DNA of 42,714 nucleotides from a virus. Positions 1 to 7,772 of this stretch are shown piece by piece. The translations under genes were made by a program, and so were the position numbers. The notes under the pieces were generated by a model. The model did no database searches, was not told the DNA's origin, and saw only the letters and a program-made list of their open reading frames with translations. The stretch lies in IMG/VR virus record IMGVR_UViG_3300027969_000175, positions 1 through 42,714 of that record. One strand, 5' to 3'. Position 1 is the first letter of the stretch, and the number at the start of each line of letters is the position of its first letter.

Positions 1-121
1 AAATAATTCGAAATCGTTTTCTGCGCCAATGATAGGAGATTGGGTTGTTGGATTCTTTATGGATGGAGAATCAGGACAATTTCCTATAATGTTTGGTGTG
101 ATACCTGGTCTTAAACAATAG
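1..121 (+). CDS. Baseplate hub protein, gp5-type OB-fold, 3' end only
   Basis: Open from the window edge (codons from base 2) to TAG at 119-121, giving the last 39 residues of a protein. The visible part contains GDWVVGFFMDGESGQFPIM followed by FGVIPGLKQ. The G-D-W-V-x-G-F-F-x-D-G pattern ending in I-P-G is typical of the oligonucleotide/oligosaccharide-binding fold of T4 gp5 and VgrG-like hub proteins, which join the tail tube to the membrane-piercing spike. In T4 gp5 this domain is followed in the same chain by a lysozyme domain and a beta-helix. Here the chain stops straight after the OB fold, and the beta-helix is encoded two genes downstream. The identification rests on a short segment and on that downstream gene. 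The N-terminal part lies outside the window. Confidence 0.7.
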   Translation, partial: NNSKSFSAPMIGDWVVGFFMDGESGQFPIMFGVIPGLKQ

Positions 122-129
122 GAATTAAA

Positions 130-813
130 ATGACACCAAATCTTGGAACTGCTGAAAATCCTCCATATAGTCCTTATACAGGAATATTTAATGGTACTGG
201 AAACCCTACAACACCTGCTCTTGGATTAGGTCAGGTTGCCAATACTGCAATTTCATTTACAAATAGTACTTTATCACACAATTGCGATTTTGCTGTTGAT
301 ATTATCAAAAACAATCAATTGAAACGTTTTTTAAATTCTCAAGCAAATAACATTAGAGAAGCAATTCGAGATGTTATGAGAACATTAGGATTTTCTGATG
401 CAACAGGAGAAAGTCAATGGTTGGTGGATAAGCTTAAAACAATTACTAGAGCATTAAAATATATACAAAAAAATGTAATACAACCTATTCTTGATTTTGA
501 GGCTCTTGTTATTCAATATATTAAAAAAGTACAATCAATTATTGTCTATATTTTAGGTTTGCCTGCAAGATTGGCAGCTATGTTACAAGATTGTTTAAAA
601 AGGCTTTATGCAGCAGTAGGTAATGCTTTGACAGATATTGTTGGTGGTGCAAGTGGTGGATTTGGTGACGAACTTAAAGCTGCCAAAGAGGCCGCACAAA
701 CATTCAATCAAACCGTTTCTATGGCCGCTACAGCGGCTGCAGGTGCTGTGGCAGTTTCTAGTGCAGTCACTCAAGTACCTAATGTTGCAACACAGTTTAA
801 AAAAGGTATATAA
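130..813 (+). CDS. Hypothetical helical virion protein between the two gp5-like parts
   Basis: A 227-aa protein that I do not recognise. The ATG follows AGGAA at about 119-123, which also overlaps the previous stop codon. Residues 1-55 are rich in Gly, Pro, Asn and Thr. Residues 55-165 look strongly helical, with a stretch around ILGLPARLAAMLQDCLKRLY that could be an amphipathic or weakly membrane-seeking helix. The last 50 residues are Ala-rich. The stop overlaps the next ATG by one base (TAATG), so translation is probably coupled. Its position between the OB-fold hub gene and the spike beta-helix gene suggests a baseplate-hub or tape-measure-associated part, but that is inference from neighbours only. 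No lysozyme catalytic pattern was seen, so it does not simply replace the T4 gp5 lysozyme domain. Confidence 0.75.
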   Translation: MTPNLGTAENPPYSPYTGIFNGTGNPTTPALGLGQVANTAISFTNSTLSHNCDFAVDIIKNNQLKRFLNSQANNIREAIRDVMRTLGFSDATGESQWLVDKLKTITRALKYIQKNVIQPILDFEALVIQYIKKVQSIIVYILGLPARLAAMLQDCLKRLYAAVGNALTDIVGGASGGFGDELKAAKEAAQTFNQTVSMAATAAAGAVAVSSAVTQVPNVATQFKKGI

Positions 814-1583
814 TGGATAATCCGTCATCCGTTTTATGGACACAACCTGAATCGGCCGCAAACAGCGATTATCAGCCACAGTATCCATACAACAACATAC
901 AACAAAGTGAATCAGGTCATTCGTTTGAGATGGATGACACACCAACCCGTGAGAGGGTTCGTTTATCCCACCGTTCAGGTACTTTTATTGAAATGCAACC
1001 CAATGGTGATGAAGTACATAAAGTTTATGGTACTGGATATGAGATTACAGTTAAGGGAAAAAATGTGGAAATTAATGGTACTTGTAACATTACCATCAAC
1101 GGCGATTCAAACATCCATGTTTTAGGTAATAAAAATGAAAAGATTGATGGCAACTATAATCTTCAAGTGGTAGGTGACATGGTTGCCAGAGCTGCAGGAA
1201 CCAACGGTATGCAGTTAATCTCGGATAACGACATGACTATTCAATCTTCTTCAAGTTCGACTGGTGCAATGTACCTGTCTGCTGGAGACCATTTATATTT
1301 GGCTTCAGACTTGGTTGTTGGAGGTTCAATTTCGGCAGACGTTGTTTCTGCCGAATCTAGAGTTAATGCTGGTACGGGAGTTTATGCTGGTATTAATGGA
1401 ATGTATTCTCAAGGACCAATAACCTCTTTGGTTTCGGTACAGGCGCCCCTTGGCCAATTTGGTATTATGGAAGCTACTTTGATGACCGATACTATTAATA
1501 GTAACATCTATAATACTCATGTACATATTGGTAATAGAGGATTCCCAACTAGCCCACCTTTGACTGATTTCTTCGGAGTTTAA
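813..1583 (+). CDS. gp5-like C-terminal beta-helix, baseplate spike
   Basis: A 256-aa protein. After about 40 linker residues it has the segment HSFEMDDTP...RVRLSHRSGTFIEMQPNGDE (about 36-68), the usual start of the post-OB region of gp5-like proteins of aquatic T4-like phages. There follow short repeated strands of the type VxINGTCNITINGDSNIHV and KIDGNYNLQVVGD (about 85-130), the intertwined trimeric beta-helix that forms the needle. The C-terminus HVHIGNRGFPTSPP resembles the end of other spike proteins of this family. The trimer should sit below the hub and pierce the outer membrane. In T4 this region is fused to the OB fold and lysozyme; here it is a separate gene with its own TAATG-coupled start and an AAGG upstream. 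No lysozyme domain is present. Confidence 0.85.
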   Translation: MDNPSSVLWTQPESAANSDYQPQYPYNNIQQSESGHSFEMDDTPTRERVRLSHRSGTFIEMQPNGDEVHKVYGTGYEITVKGKNVEINGTCNITINGDSNIHVLGNKNEKIDGNYNLQVVGDMVARAAGTNGMQLISDNDMTIQSSSSSTGAMYLSAGDHLYLASDLVVGGSISADVVSAESRVNAGTGVYAGINGMYSQGPITSLVSVQAPLGQFGIMEATLMTDTINSNIYNTHVHIGNRGFPTSPPLTDFFGV

Positions 1584-1585
1584 TT

Positions 1586-2401
1586 ATGGCACAAGTAAAT
1601 AATGCTTCAGGTGTATACGCAACACTAGGTTATAATTTTAGTGACCCAAATGGTTATGTGGAACCTTTATCGGCAAATGGGCAGGCTCATTTAGAAAAAC
1701 AACCCGCTTTTATTAGTACCTGGCAGGCACAAGATATTGCAAATAATGCTGTAGGCGGTTATTTTAAAAATCCTGTATTAACCTATGTAAACACAATTCT
1801 TACGACTGCCAATACGATTGCGGCTAATATTGCTATAGCAAATTGTGCAGCTTTAACAGGTGCGCAAACTGCTTGTTTAGCTTTATCTGCAACTGCGGTA
1901 GCTTTTAATGCTCACACCAACAGATTATCTGGAGTAACTCCATTTTCAGGTGAAGATGTAACGAATCCTTATTATGAAACTGCAGTTTCTTATGGTAAAA
2001 CGGCATTATATATTACCAACCAAACAGATAACATAACCAATACATCACCTATTTTGGGCAGTTTTGGTAGTATTTTAATTGGACCACAGATTAGTAATCA
2101 ATCCAATACAATTTATCCATACATCACTTTAATTGGTAATAGTCTTAGTGGTGATCCTGAGGTCGGACAAAACACATCATTAACCACAGCACAAATTAAT
2201 CAAATTGTGTCGGACATATCAAATACCAACACTTTACTCTCTGGACAAAGAAGTGCGGATGTAACATTTTATGGTAAATTGAAAACATTCTCTGATAATT
2301 ATAACACAGTAAGACAATTCTCAAGCATGGGAGAAACTCAAACTTATCTGTGTGATAACTTTATTGGCACAGACAAGTTAATTACACGAATTAATTCATA
2401 G
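1586..2401 (+). CDS. Hypothetical baseplate-region structural protein
   Basis: A 271-aa protein I cannot assign to a family. The ATG lies 2 bases after the previous stop, with GGAG at 1575-1578. The N-terminus is followed by an Ala/Thr/Asn-rich helical stretch at about 65-115 (repeated Ala-Asn and Ala-Leu steps), then Asn/Ser-rich sequence and a second helical stretch near 195-250. There are three cysteines, two in the first helical stretch and one near the C-terminus. It sits between the spike gene and gp25, so it is probably a virion protein of the baseplate, but no motif proves that. Composition matches its neighbours, so there is no sign of recent transfer. Confidence 0.7.
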   Translation: MAQVNNASGVYATLGYNFSDPNGYVEPLSANGQAHLEKQPAFISTWQAQDIANNAVGGYFKNPVLTYVNTILTTANTIAANIAIANCAALTGAQTACLALSATAVAFNAHTNRLSGVTPFSGEDVTNPYYETAVSYGKTALYITNQTDNITNTSPILGSFGSILIGPQISNQSNTIYPYITLIGNSLSGDPEVGQNTSLTTAQINQIVSDISNTNTLLSGQRSADVTFYGKLKTFSDNYNTVRQFSSMGETQTYLCDNFIGTDKLITRINS

Positions 2402-2408
2402 GAAGCGT

Positions 2409-2416
2409 CATAAATA
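2409..2416 (+). promoter_or_regulatory. Late-type promoter core CATAAATA before gp25
   Basis: CATAAATA lies in the 19-base gap between two genes and matches the T4 late promoter core (TATAAATA) except at the first base. By T4 spacing, transcription would begin 6-7 bases downstream, at or near the ATG at 2421, giving an mRNA with almost no leader. The only purine-rich stretch upstream (AGGAAG at 2400-2405) is about 15 bases from the ATG. A chance match is possible in AT-rich DNA, but all six gaps of 10 bases or more in this window carry the same core. Confidence 0.45.
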
Positions 2417-2420
2417 ATAA

Positions 2421-2813
2421 ATGGCAACACTAACCAATCTTTATTCCGATTTAGACCTTACATTTAACCTTGTTCCTGGTTCCAGAGATGTTGCTCGGAG
2501 TTTTGATGACCAAGCGGTTATTCGTTCGGTTCGTAATCTTTTATTGACAAATTTCTATGAAAGACCGTTTCAACCAAATCTTGGTGGAAACATTGACAAG
2601 CTTTTATTTGAACCGGCCACCAATTTGACAGCCAGTTTAATTAAAACTGAAATTCAAAATGTTATAACAAATTATGAACCTAGAGCACAAATTGAAGATA
2701 TTACGGTTACTGGTAATATTGATGGAAACTCATTTACGGTCAATCTAACATTTTACATAGGAAATAATACCTTGCCAACATCGGTAAATCTACTTCTTGA
2801 AAGGTCCAGATAA
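2421..2813 (+). CDS. 25: Baseplate wedge protein gp25
   Basis: A 130-aa protein, close to the 132 residues of T4 gp25. It carries the gpW/gp25 family signature: AVIRSVRNLLLTNFYERPF, then QPNLGGNIDKLLFEP (about 32-66), followed by helix-strand segments ending in a conserved I-E-D-I-x-V strand (about 92-97). gp25 binds gp6 in the core of the wedge and belongs to the sheath-initiator family that starts polymerisation of the contractile sheath. The start lies 19 bases after the previous stop, just behind a late-promoter-like core. Its stop overlaps the ATG of the gp6 gene by one base, matching a gp25-gp6 pair made together. Confidence 0.95.
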   Translation: MATLTNLYSDLDLTFNLVPGSRDVARSFDDQAVIRSVRNLLLTNFYERPFQPNLGGNIDKLLFEPATNLTASLIKTEIQNVITNYEPRAQIEDITVTGNIDGNSFTVNLTFYIGNNTLPTSVNLLLERSR

Positions 2814-4888
2814 TGGCATCTTCAAACAACAATATTCAATTAACTGAATTAGATTTCAGTAATATTAAAAACAATTTTATTGCTTATTTGCAATCTCAAG
2901 ATGCCTTTAAAGATTATAACTTTCAAGGTTCTGCCATGTCCGTTCTTTTGGATATTTTGGCATACAATACACAATACAATGCGTACTACTTAAATATGGT
3001 AGCCAATGAGATGTTTTTGGATTCTGCTTTACAAAGAGGTTCGGTTGTTTCTCATGCAAAACTATTAAACTATACACCAAAGTCTGCTATTGCTCCAACG
3101 GCATACATTAATGTTGCATTTACTGGTGTTACCTCCAGTTCTTTTACTTTGCCACGTTATAGTAATTTTATATCGGAATCAGTACAAGGTGTAAATTATA
3201 ATTTTGTTTCTACTGATGCAATAACTGTTGCAAGTGCCAATAATACTGCTAATTTTACAAATTTACAAATTAAACAAGGTATTCCGGCAGTATACACCTA
3301 CACAGTTAATTCCACCACCAATCCAAAATATGTTTTTGAAATTCCTGATTCAAAGATTGATACTACGTCAATTCAAGTTACTGTACAAGAAAATTCATCA
3401 AACACCTCTTATACAACTTATCAACCGGCCGGCAGTTTTTTAACTTTAACACCAACTGACCAAGTATACTTCTTACAAGAATCATTGAATGGCAATTATC
3501 AAATTAGTTTTGGTGATGGCGTATTAGGTTATCAATTACAAGACGGAAATATTGTTGTTGTTTCTTATATTTCAACTGATGGTACCATGGCTTCAGGTGC
3601 AAATAGTTTTGTTTTAATGGATAATATTGGAGGATTTACAAGTTCTTCTGTAACCGGAGTTATCCCTGCATCACAAGGTGGTGACAAAGAATCTATCGAT
3701 TCAATTAAATTTCAAGCACCTAAAGCTTATGCAGCACAAAATCGTGCAGTAACTAAAGAAGATTACATTACTGCTATTCAACAAAACAATTTAGGTTTTG
3801 CTTTTGATTCGGTTTCTGTATGGGGTGGACAAGAAAATGAATCACCAGTTTTTGGTCAAGTGTTTATTTCTATGAAGCCAGAAGGTTCTTATCTTTTAAA
3901 TGATGCACAAAAACAAAGCATCATTAATAATATTATAAACCCAATTAGTGTATTAACAGTAACTCCTACTATTGTAGATCCAGATTTTACTTACATAAAT
4001 GTTTCTGTTAATGTTGTTTATAATCCAAATAAAACAACAAAAACAGCATTGCAAATAGAAACTGGTGTAAAAGCAGCAATTGCAGCATTTGCAAATACTT
4101 CTTTAAATACTTTTAATTCAACATTTAATGGATACGATTTATTAAATACTGTTCAAAGTTATGATTCTTCAATTGTTAATAGTGAATATTCTTTAAAATT
4201 ACAAAAAAGAGTATTTCCAAGTTTAACTAGTTCTTCAACATATAATTTATATTATAATACTCCATTACAAAAAGGTGTATTATTAAGTGGGGTTTCTAGT
4301 TCTCCTGCTTTACAATTTACCAATCCAGCAAACACAGAAAGTATTATTGATGGGGTATTTTACGAAGAAGTTCCAGCAACAACTTATGGTGTTGATACTA
4401 TATCTGTATTAAATCCTGGTTTTGGTTATCAATCTGCCCCAATTATTACTATTTTGGGTGACGGACAAGGTGCGACCGCTCATGCAGAGATTGCTGGTGG
4501 AACAATACAAAACATTGTTGTAGATACTGCAGGTAACAATTATACTACTGCTATTGCGACAATTACTCCAGTCAACGGCGATACAACAGGTCAATTAGGT
4601 GCGGTTGTTGTTAATCTACAAGGTCGTTATGGTACATTAAGAACCTATTATAATAATGCCACGAATGTTAAGACAATACTTGACAATAATGCAGGAACAA
4701 TTGATTATTCTAAAGGTATTATTTCATTGGTATCTCTTTCGCCGGTTAATGTTGATAATGATTTAGGTCAACTTTCTGTTGATGCGACACCAGTATCTTC
4801 TTTAATATCTTCTTCATACAATACTATTTTAACCTTGGACAGCAGCAATCCTACAGCAATCACCGTAAATGTTATTGCTCAAAGTTAA
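2813..4888 (+). CDS. 6: Baseplate wedge protein gp6
   Basis: A 691-aa protein (T4 gp6: 660 aa). The N-terminus has LTELDFSNIKNNFIAYLQ and then FQGSAMSVLLDILAYNTQYN (about 42-61), the hallmark of gp6/J-like wedge proteins. The region around 290-345 (GGDKESIDSIKFQAPKAYAA, AVTKEDY) matches the conserved core of baseplate J-like proteins. Two gp6 copies per wedge form the inner ring that links gp25, gp7 and gp53-type partners. Residues about 527-600 carry a beta-type module (NPGFGYQSAPIITI ... NNYTTAIATITP) that is not part of the family core and recurs in three other proteins here. The start is TAATG-coupled to gp25. Confidence 0.93.
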   Translation: MASSNNNIQLTELDFSNIKNNFIAYLQSQDAFKDYNFQGSAMSVLLDILAYNTQYNAYYLNMVANEMFLDSALQRGSVVSHAKLLNYTPKSAIAPTAYINVAFTGVTSSSFTLPRYSNFISESVQGVNYNFVSTDAITVASANNTANFTNLQIKQGIPAVYTYTVNSTTNPKYVFEIPDSKIDTTSIQVTVQENSSNTSYTTYQPAGSFLTLTPTDQVYFLQESLNGNYQISFGDGVLGYQLQDGNIVVVSYISTDGTMASGANSFVLMDNIGGFTSSSVTGVIPASQGGDKESIDSIKFQAPKAYAAQNRAVTKEDYITAIQQNNLGFAFDSVSVWGGQENESPVFGQVFISMKPEGSYLLNDAQKQSIINNIINPISVLTVTPTIVDPDFTYINVSVNVVYNPNKTTKTALQIETGVKAAIAAFANTSLNTFNSTFNGYDLLNTVQSYDSSIVNSEYSLKLQKRVFPSLTSSSTYNLYYNTPLQKGVLLSGVSSSPALQFTNPANTESIIDGVFYEEVPATTYGVDTISVLNPGFGYQSAPIITILGDGQGATAHAEIAGGTIQNIVVDTAGNNYTTAIATITPVNGDTTGQLGAVVVNLQGRYGTLRTYYNNATNVKTILDNNAGTIDYSKGIISLVSLSPVNVDNDLGQLSVDATPVSSLISSSYNTILTLDSSNPTAITVNVIAQS

Positions 4889-4891
4889 TAA

Positions 4892-7768
4892 ATGATTCCA
4901 GATAATCAAAAAACATCGTTATTAATACCACAACAATTACCCGCATTTATTCGGGATGATTCGTCATACGCCACTTTTCTTGCTTTCTTAGAAGCATACT
5001 ATGAATGGTTGGAACAAACTAACAATGTCACAGACCGTTCAAAAAATATATTAAATTATGCTGACATTGATAATACAACAGAAGAATTTATTAATTATTT
5101 TACTGAAGAATATCTTTCATATTTTCCTCAAGAAATACTTGCAAATAAACCTGAAGTTGTTAAAATAGCAAAACAACTATATCAGTCAAAAGGAACTACT
5201 GCATCATATAAATTTCTTTTTAGAATTCTTTTTAATTCTAATGTTGATTTTTTCTTAACTAAAGATGCTGTATTAAAAGCATCTTCTGGTGTTTGGTATG
5301 TTGCCAAAAACCTCAATGTAAACACCACAGACCAAAGATGGTTGTTAATTAATAATTTACCATTAGGTAGCTTAAGAGTATTTGGGGAAACAACTAAATC
5401 ATTTGCAACAATTGAAAATGTAATATTTACTGGCACAAAAATGCAAGTTTATATTTCTAATCCTGTAAGACAATTTAATTCTGGTGAATATGTTCGTGTT
5501 GTAGATTCCAATAATAAAGATTATATTATTGATATAGACGGAGCAGAATATATACTCCGAGCTAAAATTGTTGGTCAAATTAATCAAATAACAATTGATC
5601 CAAAAAATCAAGGACTATTGTATCAGCCTGGTGACCCTTTAGTTTTTTATGGTGGTTTGAACGATGGTGCAAATACTAGTGCTGCGGCAACAGTTACCAC
5701 TACAACAAAAGGTTCCTTATCTTCTATTCGCCTTGTTACTGGAGGATATGGTTACAGATTTAGTCCCAATACAATAATTGATATAAGTGCAACTGCTTTA
5801 GTATTACCTACTGCGCAAGTTTCTACGGTTGACGCTTCTCCAAATAATACTGCAAACGTATTTTTTGTTCCAACAGACGTTATTGCTACCGTTGCTAACT
5901 CTTACATTGGTAATACTGCAGCAGGTTTTGGACCTCCTCCATTAGGCAATAGTCGTTATACTTTTGCAAACAATTCAAGTGCAAATGCAAATACAACATT
6001 GGCCAATGCGTTTAGTTATATCGAGTTTACAACTTATCCAATTTCTTCAATTTTATTAACATCTTCTGGTACAGGTATTGCAACAACCCCACAAGTAAGT
6101 GCTGTATCATATTATCCAACATTAAGTGGTGGTCAAGGCAATTTGGCCAACTTAGGTATTCTTGCACCAATTCAAATTCAAAGTGGCGGTAAAGGTTATC
6201 GTGTAAACGACACAATTGTATTTACTGGTGGTTCAGGTTACGGAGCAGTTGCAAATGTAGCTTCTGTTAATATTGCAAACGGAAATACAATCACATCAGT
6301 AGTTTATGTTAGAACTAATCCACAATTATTTGCTTTAGGTGGAATGGGTTATCAATATAGTTTACCATCATTATCAGTCAATTCTGCAAACGGTAGTGCT
6401 AGCGGTGCTGTATTGTATGTTCCTGGTGTATTGGGTGACGGTGCAACATTTGCAGCTCAGGCTGACCGAGTTGGTGCAATTACTTCAGTTACCATCACAG
6501 ATGCTGGACAAGATTATAGTTCAGCACCAAATATATCTTTGGCAATACAAGACCTTTCAATAATTACAACATCGACATTAAATTTACCACAAAAAGGTGA
6601 TATTTTATTCCAAGGGTCTAGTTATGCTAGTGCAACATATTCAGCAATAGTTGATTCAACATCAATTTTAAGTTACAATAGTAATTCTTCTCAAATTATT
6701 TACAATGTTCGAGTTTACAATTACACAGCTCGTCCATCTTATAGTTTACCTTTAAAATTAAATTCAAACAATCAACAGTATATAACACTAACAAATTCTT
6801 ACAATGCAATTAATCTTGCAAGTAGATATGATTCTACTGGTGTTTTGACTTACGGTGATGGTAGTGCTTTGGCCACGGCTTCGTTCATTAATGGATTAAA
6901 TAGTAGTTCAGGTCAATATTTAAATACTCAAGGTCAACCAAGCGGATTCTCAGTCTTACAAAACCAAGAATACAATAATTTTACTTACGAACTTACGGCC
7001 GGCATAGAGATTGCAAAATATCGTAAAGTATTATTAGATTTATTACATCCAACAGGTTTAAAAGTTCTTGGAAGATATACAATTGAATCGTTGGCCGAAA
7101 ACGATTTTACAACCTCTACTGGTTATCATTCTGGATTCCCATTAAGTCACTATACTGGCGCACCATCATTTGCCACTATGGTTGCAAACACAAGTTATCC
7201 AAGTACCAATACGGTATCTTTTACCTTTTTATATGGTGCCAATTTACAACAAGTTTTGGTGGTAGGTAACGAACTTTTAATGACTACCGCCAACGGTTTT
7301 GCAGTTCAGTCTGAAATTGCTTCCGTCAATGTAAGTTCAAACACCGTTACTCTATTGGATACTCCTTGGTTATCCTTTGCAAATGTTGCCTATGTAACAG
7401 CAAATGCTGGAAGTAATCGAATAAATATAACATCATTGACTGATTATTATAATATTGTAAATAATGGTAATTATCGTGATCCGTCAAATCCGTTAAAGGA
7501 TATTGTATTTTCTGGTGACACGGTTGTTATTTCAAATAATACAGTAAGGACTGTATCCAATGTAGATTATCAGAACAATGTTGTTTACTTGACCAGTAAT
7601 TTGACGGCATACGCCAATTCTGGTTCATTAATGACAGTTAATCGAACATTTGTTACAAGCAATGTTTACACATACGGTGCAGTAGGAGTTCAATATTTCC
7701 CTGTAATCACTACTGAAGATGGAAATATAATTATAACGGAGAATGGTCTAGAAATTCTATTAGGTTAA
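4892..7768 (+). CDS. Baseplate wedge protein, gp7-like by position
   Basis: A 958-aa protein, comparable in size to T4 gp7 (1032 aa) and in the gp6-gp7-gp8 position. Residues 10-125 form a helical domain (LPAFIRDDSSYATFLAFLEA, YYEWLEQ, then FLFRILFNSNVDFF) seen at the start of large wedge-region proteins of aquatic T4-like phages. Residues about 250-560 contain at least three GxGY-type beta modules (VTGGYGYRF, SGGKGYRVNDTIVFTG, DAGQDYSSAPNISL). The region near 690-760 (IEIAKYRKVLLDLLHPTG, LSHYTGAPSF) looks like a second conserved core. The C-terminus TTEDGNIIITENGLEI is a short repeat-like tail common in phage structural proteins. I saw no cysteine. The gp7 assignment is from order and size, not a diagnostic motif. 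Confidence 0.65.
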   Translation: MIPDNQKTSLLIPQQLPAFIRDDSSYATFLAFLEAYYEWLEQTNNVTDRSKNILNYADIDNTTEEFINYFTEEYLSYFPQEILANKPEVVKIAKQLYQSKGTTASYKFLFRILFNSNVDFFLTKDAVLKASSGVWYVAKNLNVNTTDQRWLLINNLPLGSLRVFGETTKSFATIENVIFTGTKMQVYISNPVRQFNSGEYVRVVDSNNKDYIIDIDGAEYILRAKIVGQINQITIDPKNQGLLYQPGDPLVFYGGLNDGANTSAAATVTTTTKGSLSSIRLVTGGYGYRFSPNTIIDISATALVLPTAQVSTVDASPNNTANVFFVPTDVIATVANSYIGNTAAGFGPPPLGNSRYTFANNSSANANTTLANAFSYIEFTTYPISSILLTSSGTGIATTPQVSAVSYYPTLSGGQGNLANLGILAPIQIQSGGKGYRVNDTIVFTGGSGYGAVANVASVNIANGNTITSVVYVRTNPQLFALGGMGYQYSLPSLSVNSANGSASGAVLYVPGVLGDGATFAAQADRVGAITSVTITDAGQDYSSAPNISLAIQDLSIITTSTLNLPQKGDILFQGSSYASATYSAIVDSTSILSYNSNSSQIIYNVRVYNYTARPSYSLPLKLNSNNQQYITLTNSYNAINLASRYDSTGVLTYGDGSALATASFINGLNSSSGQYLNTQGQPSGFSVLQNQEYNNFTYELTAGIEIAKYRKVLLDLLHPTGLKVLGRYTIESLAENDFTTSTGYHSGFPLSHYTGAPSFATMVANTSYPSTNTVSFTFLYGANLQQVLVVGNELLMTTANGFAVQSEIASVNVSSNTVTLLDTPWLSFANVAYVTANAGSNRINITSLTDYYNIVNNGNYRDPSNPLKDIVFSGDTVVISNNTVRTVSNVDYQNNVVYLTSNLTAYANSGSLMTVNRTFVTSNVYTYGAVGVQYFPVITTEDGNIIITENGLEILLG

Positions 7769-7772
7769 AAAA

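Noticed and set aside
130-813. Lysozyme domain of gp5 in the 227-aa protein
   Set aside because: No Glu-Asp-Thr lysozyme catalytic arrangement or similar fold pattern was visible; the sequence is a helical, Ala-rich protein.
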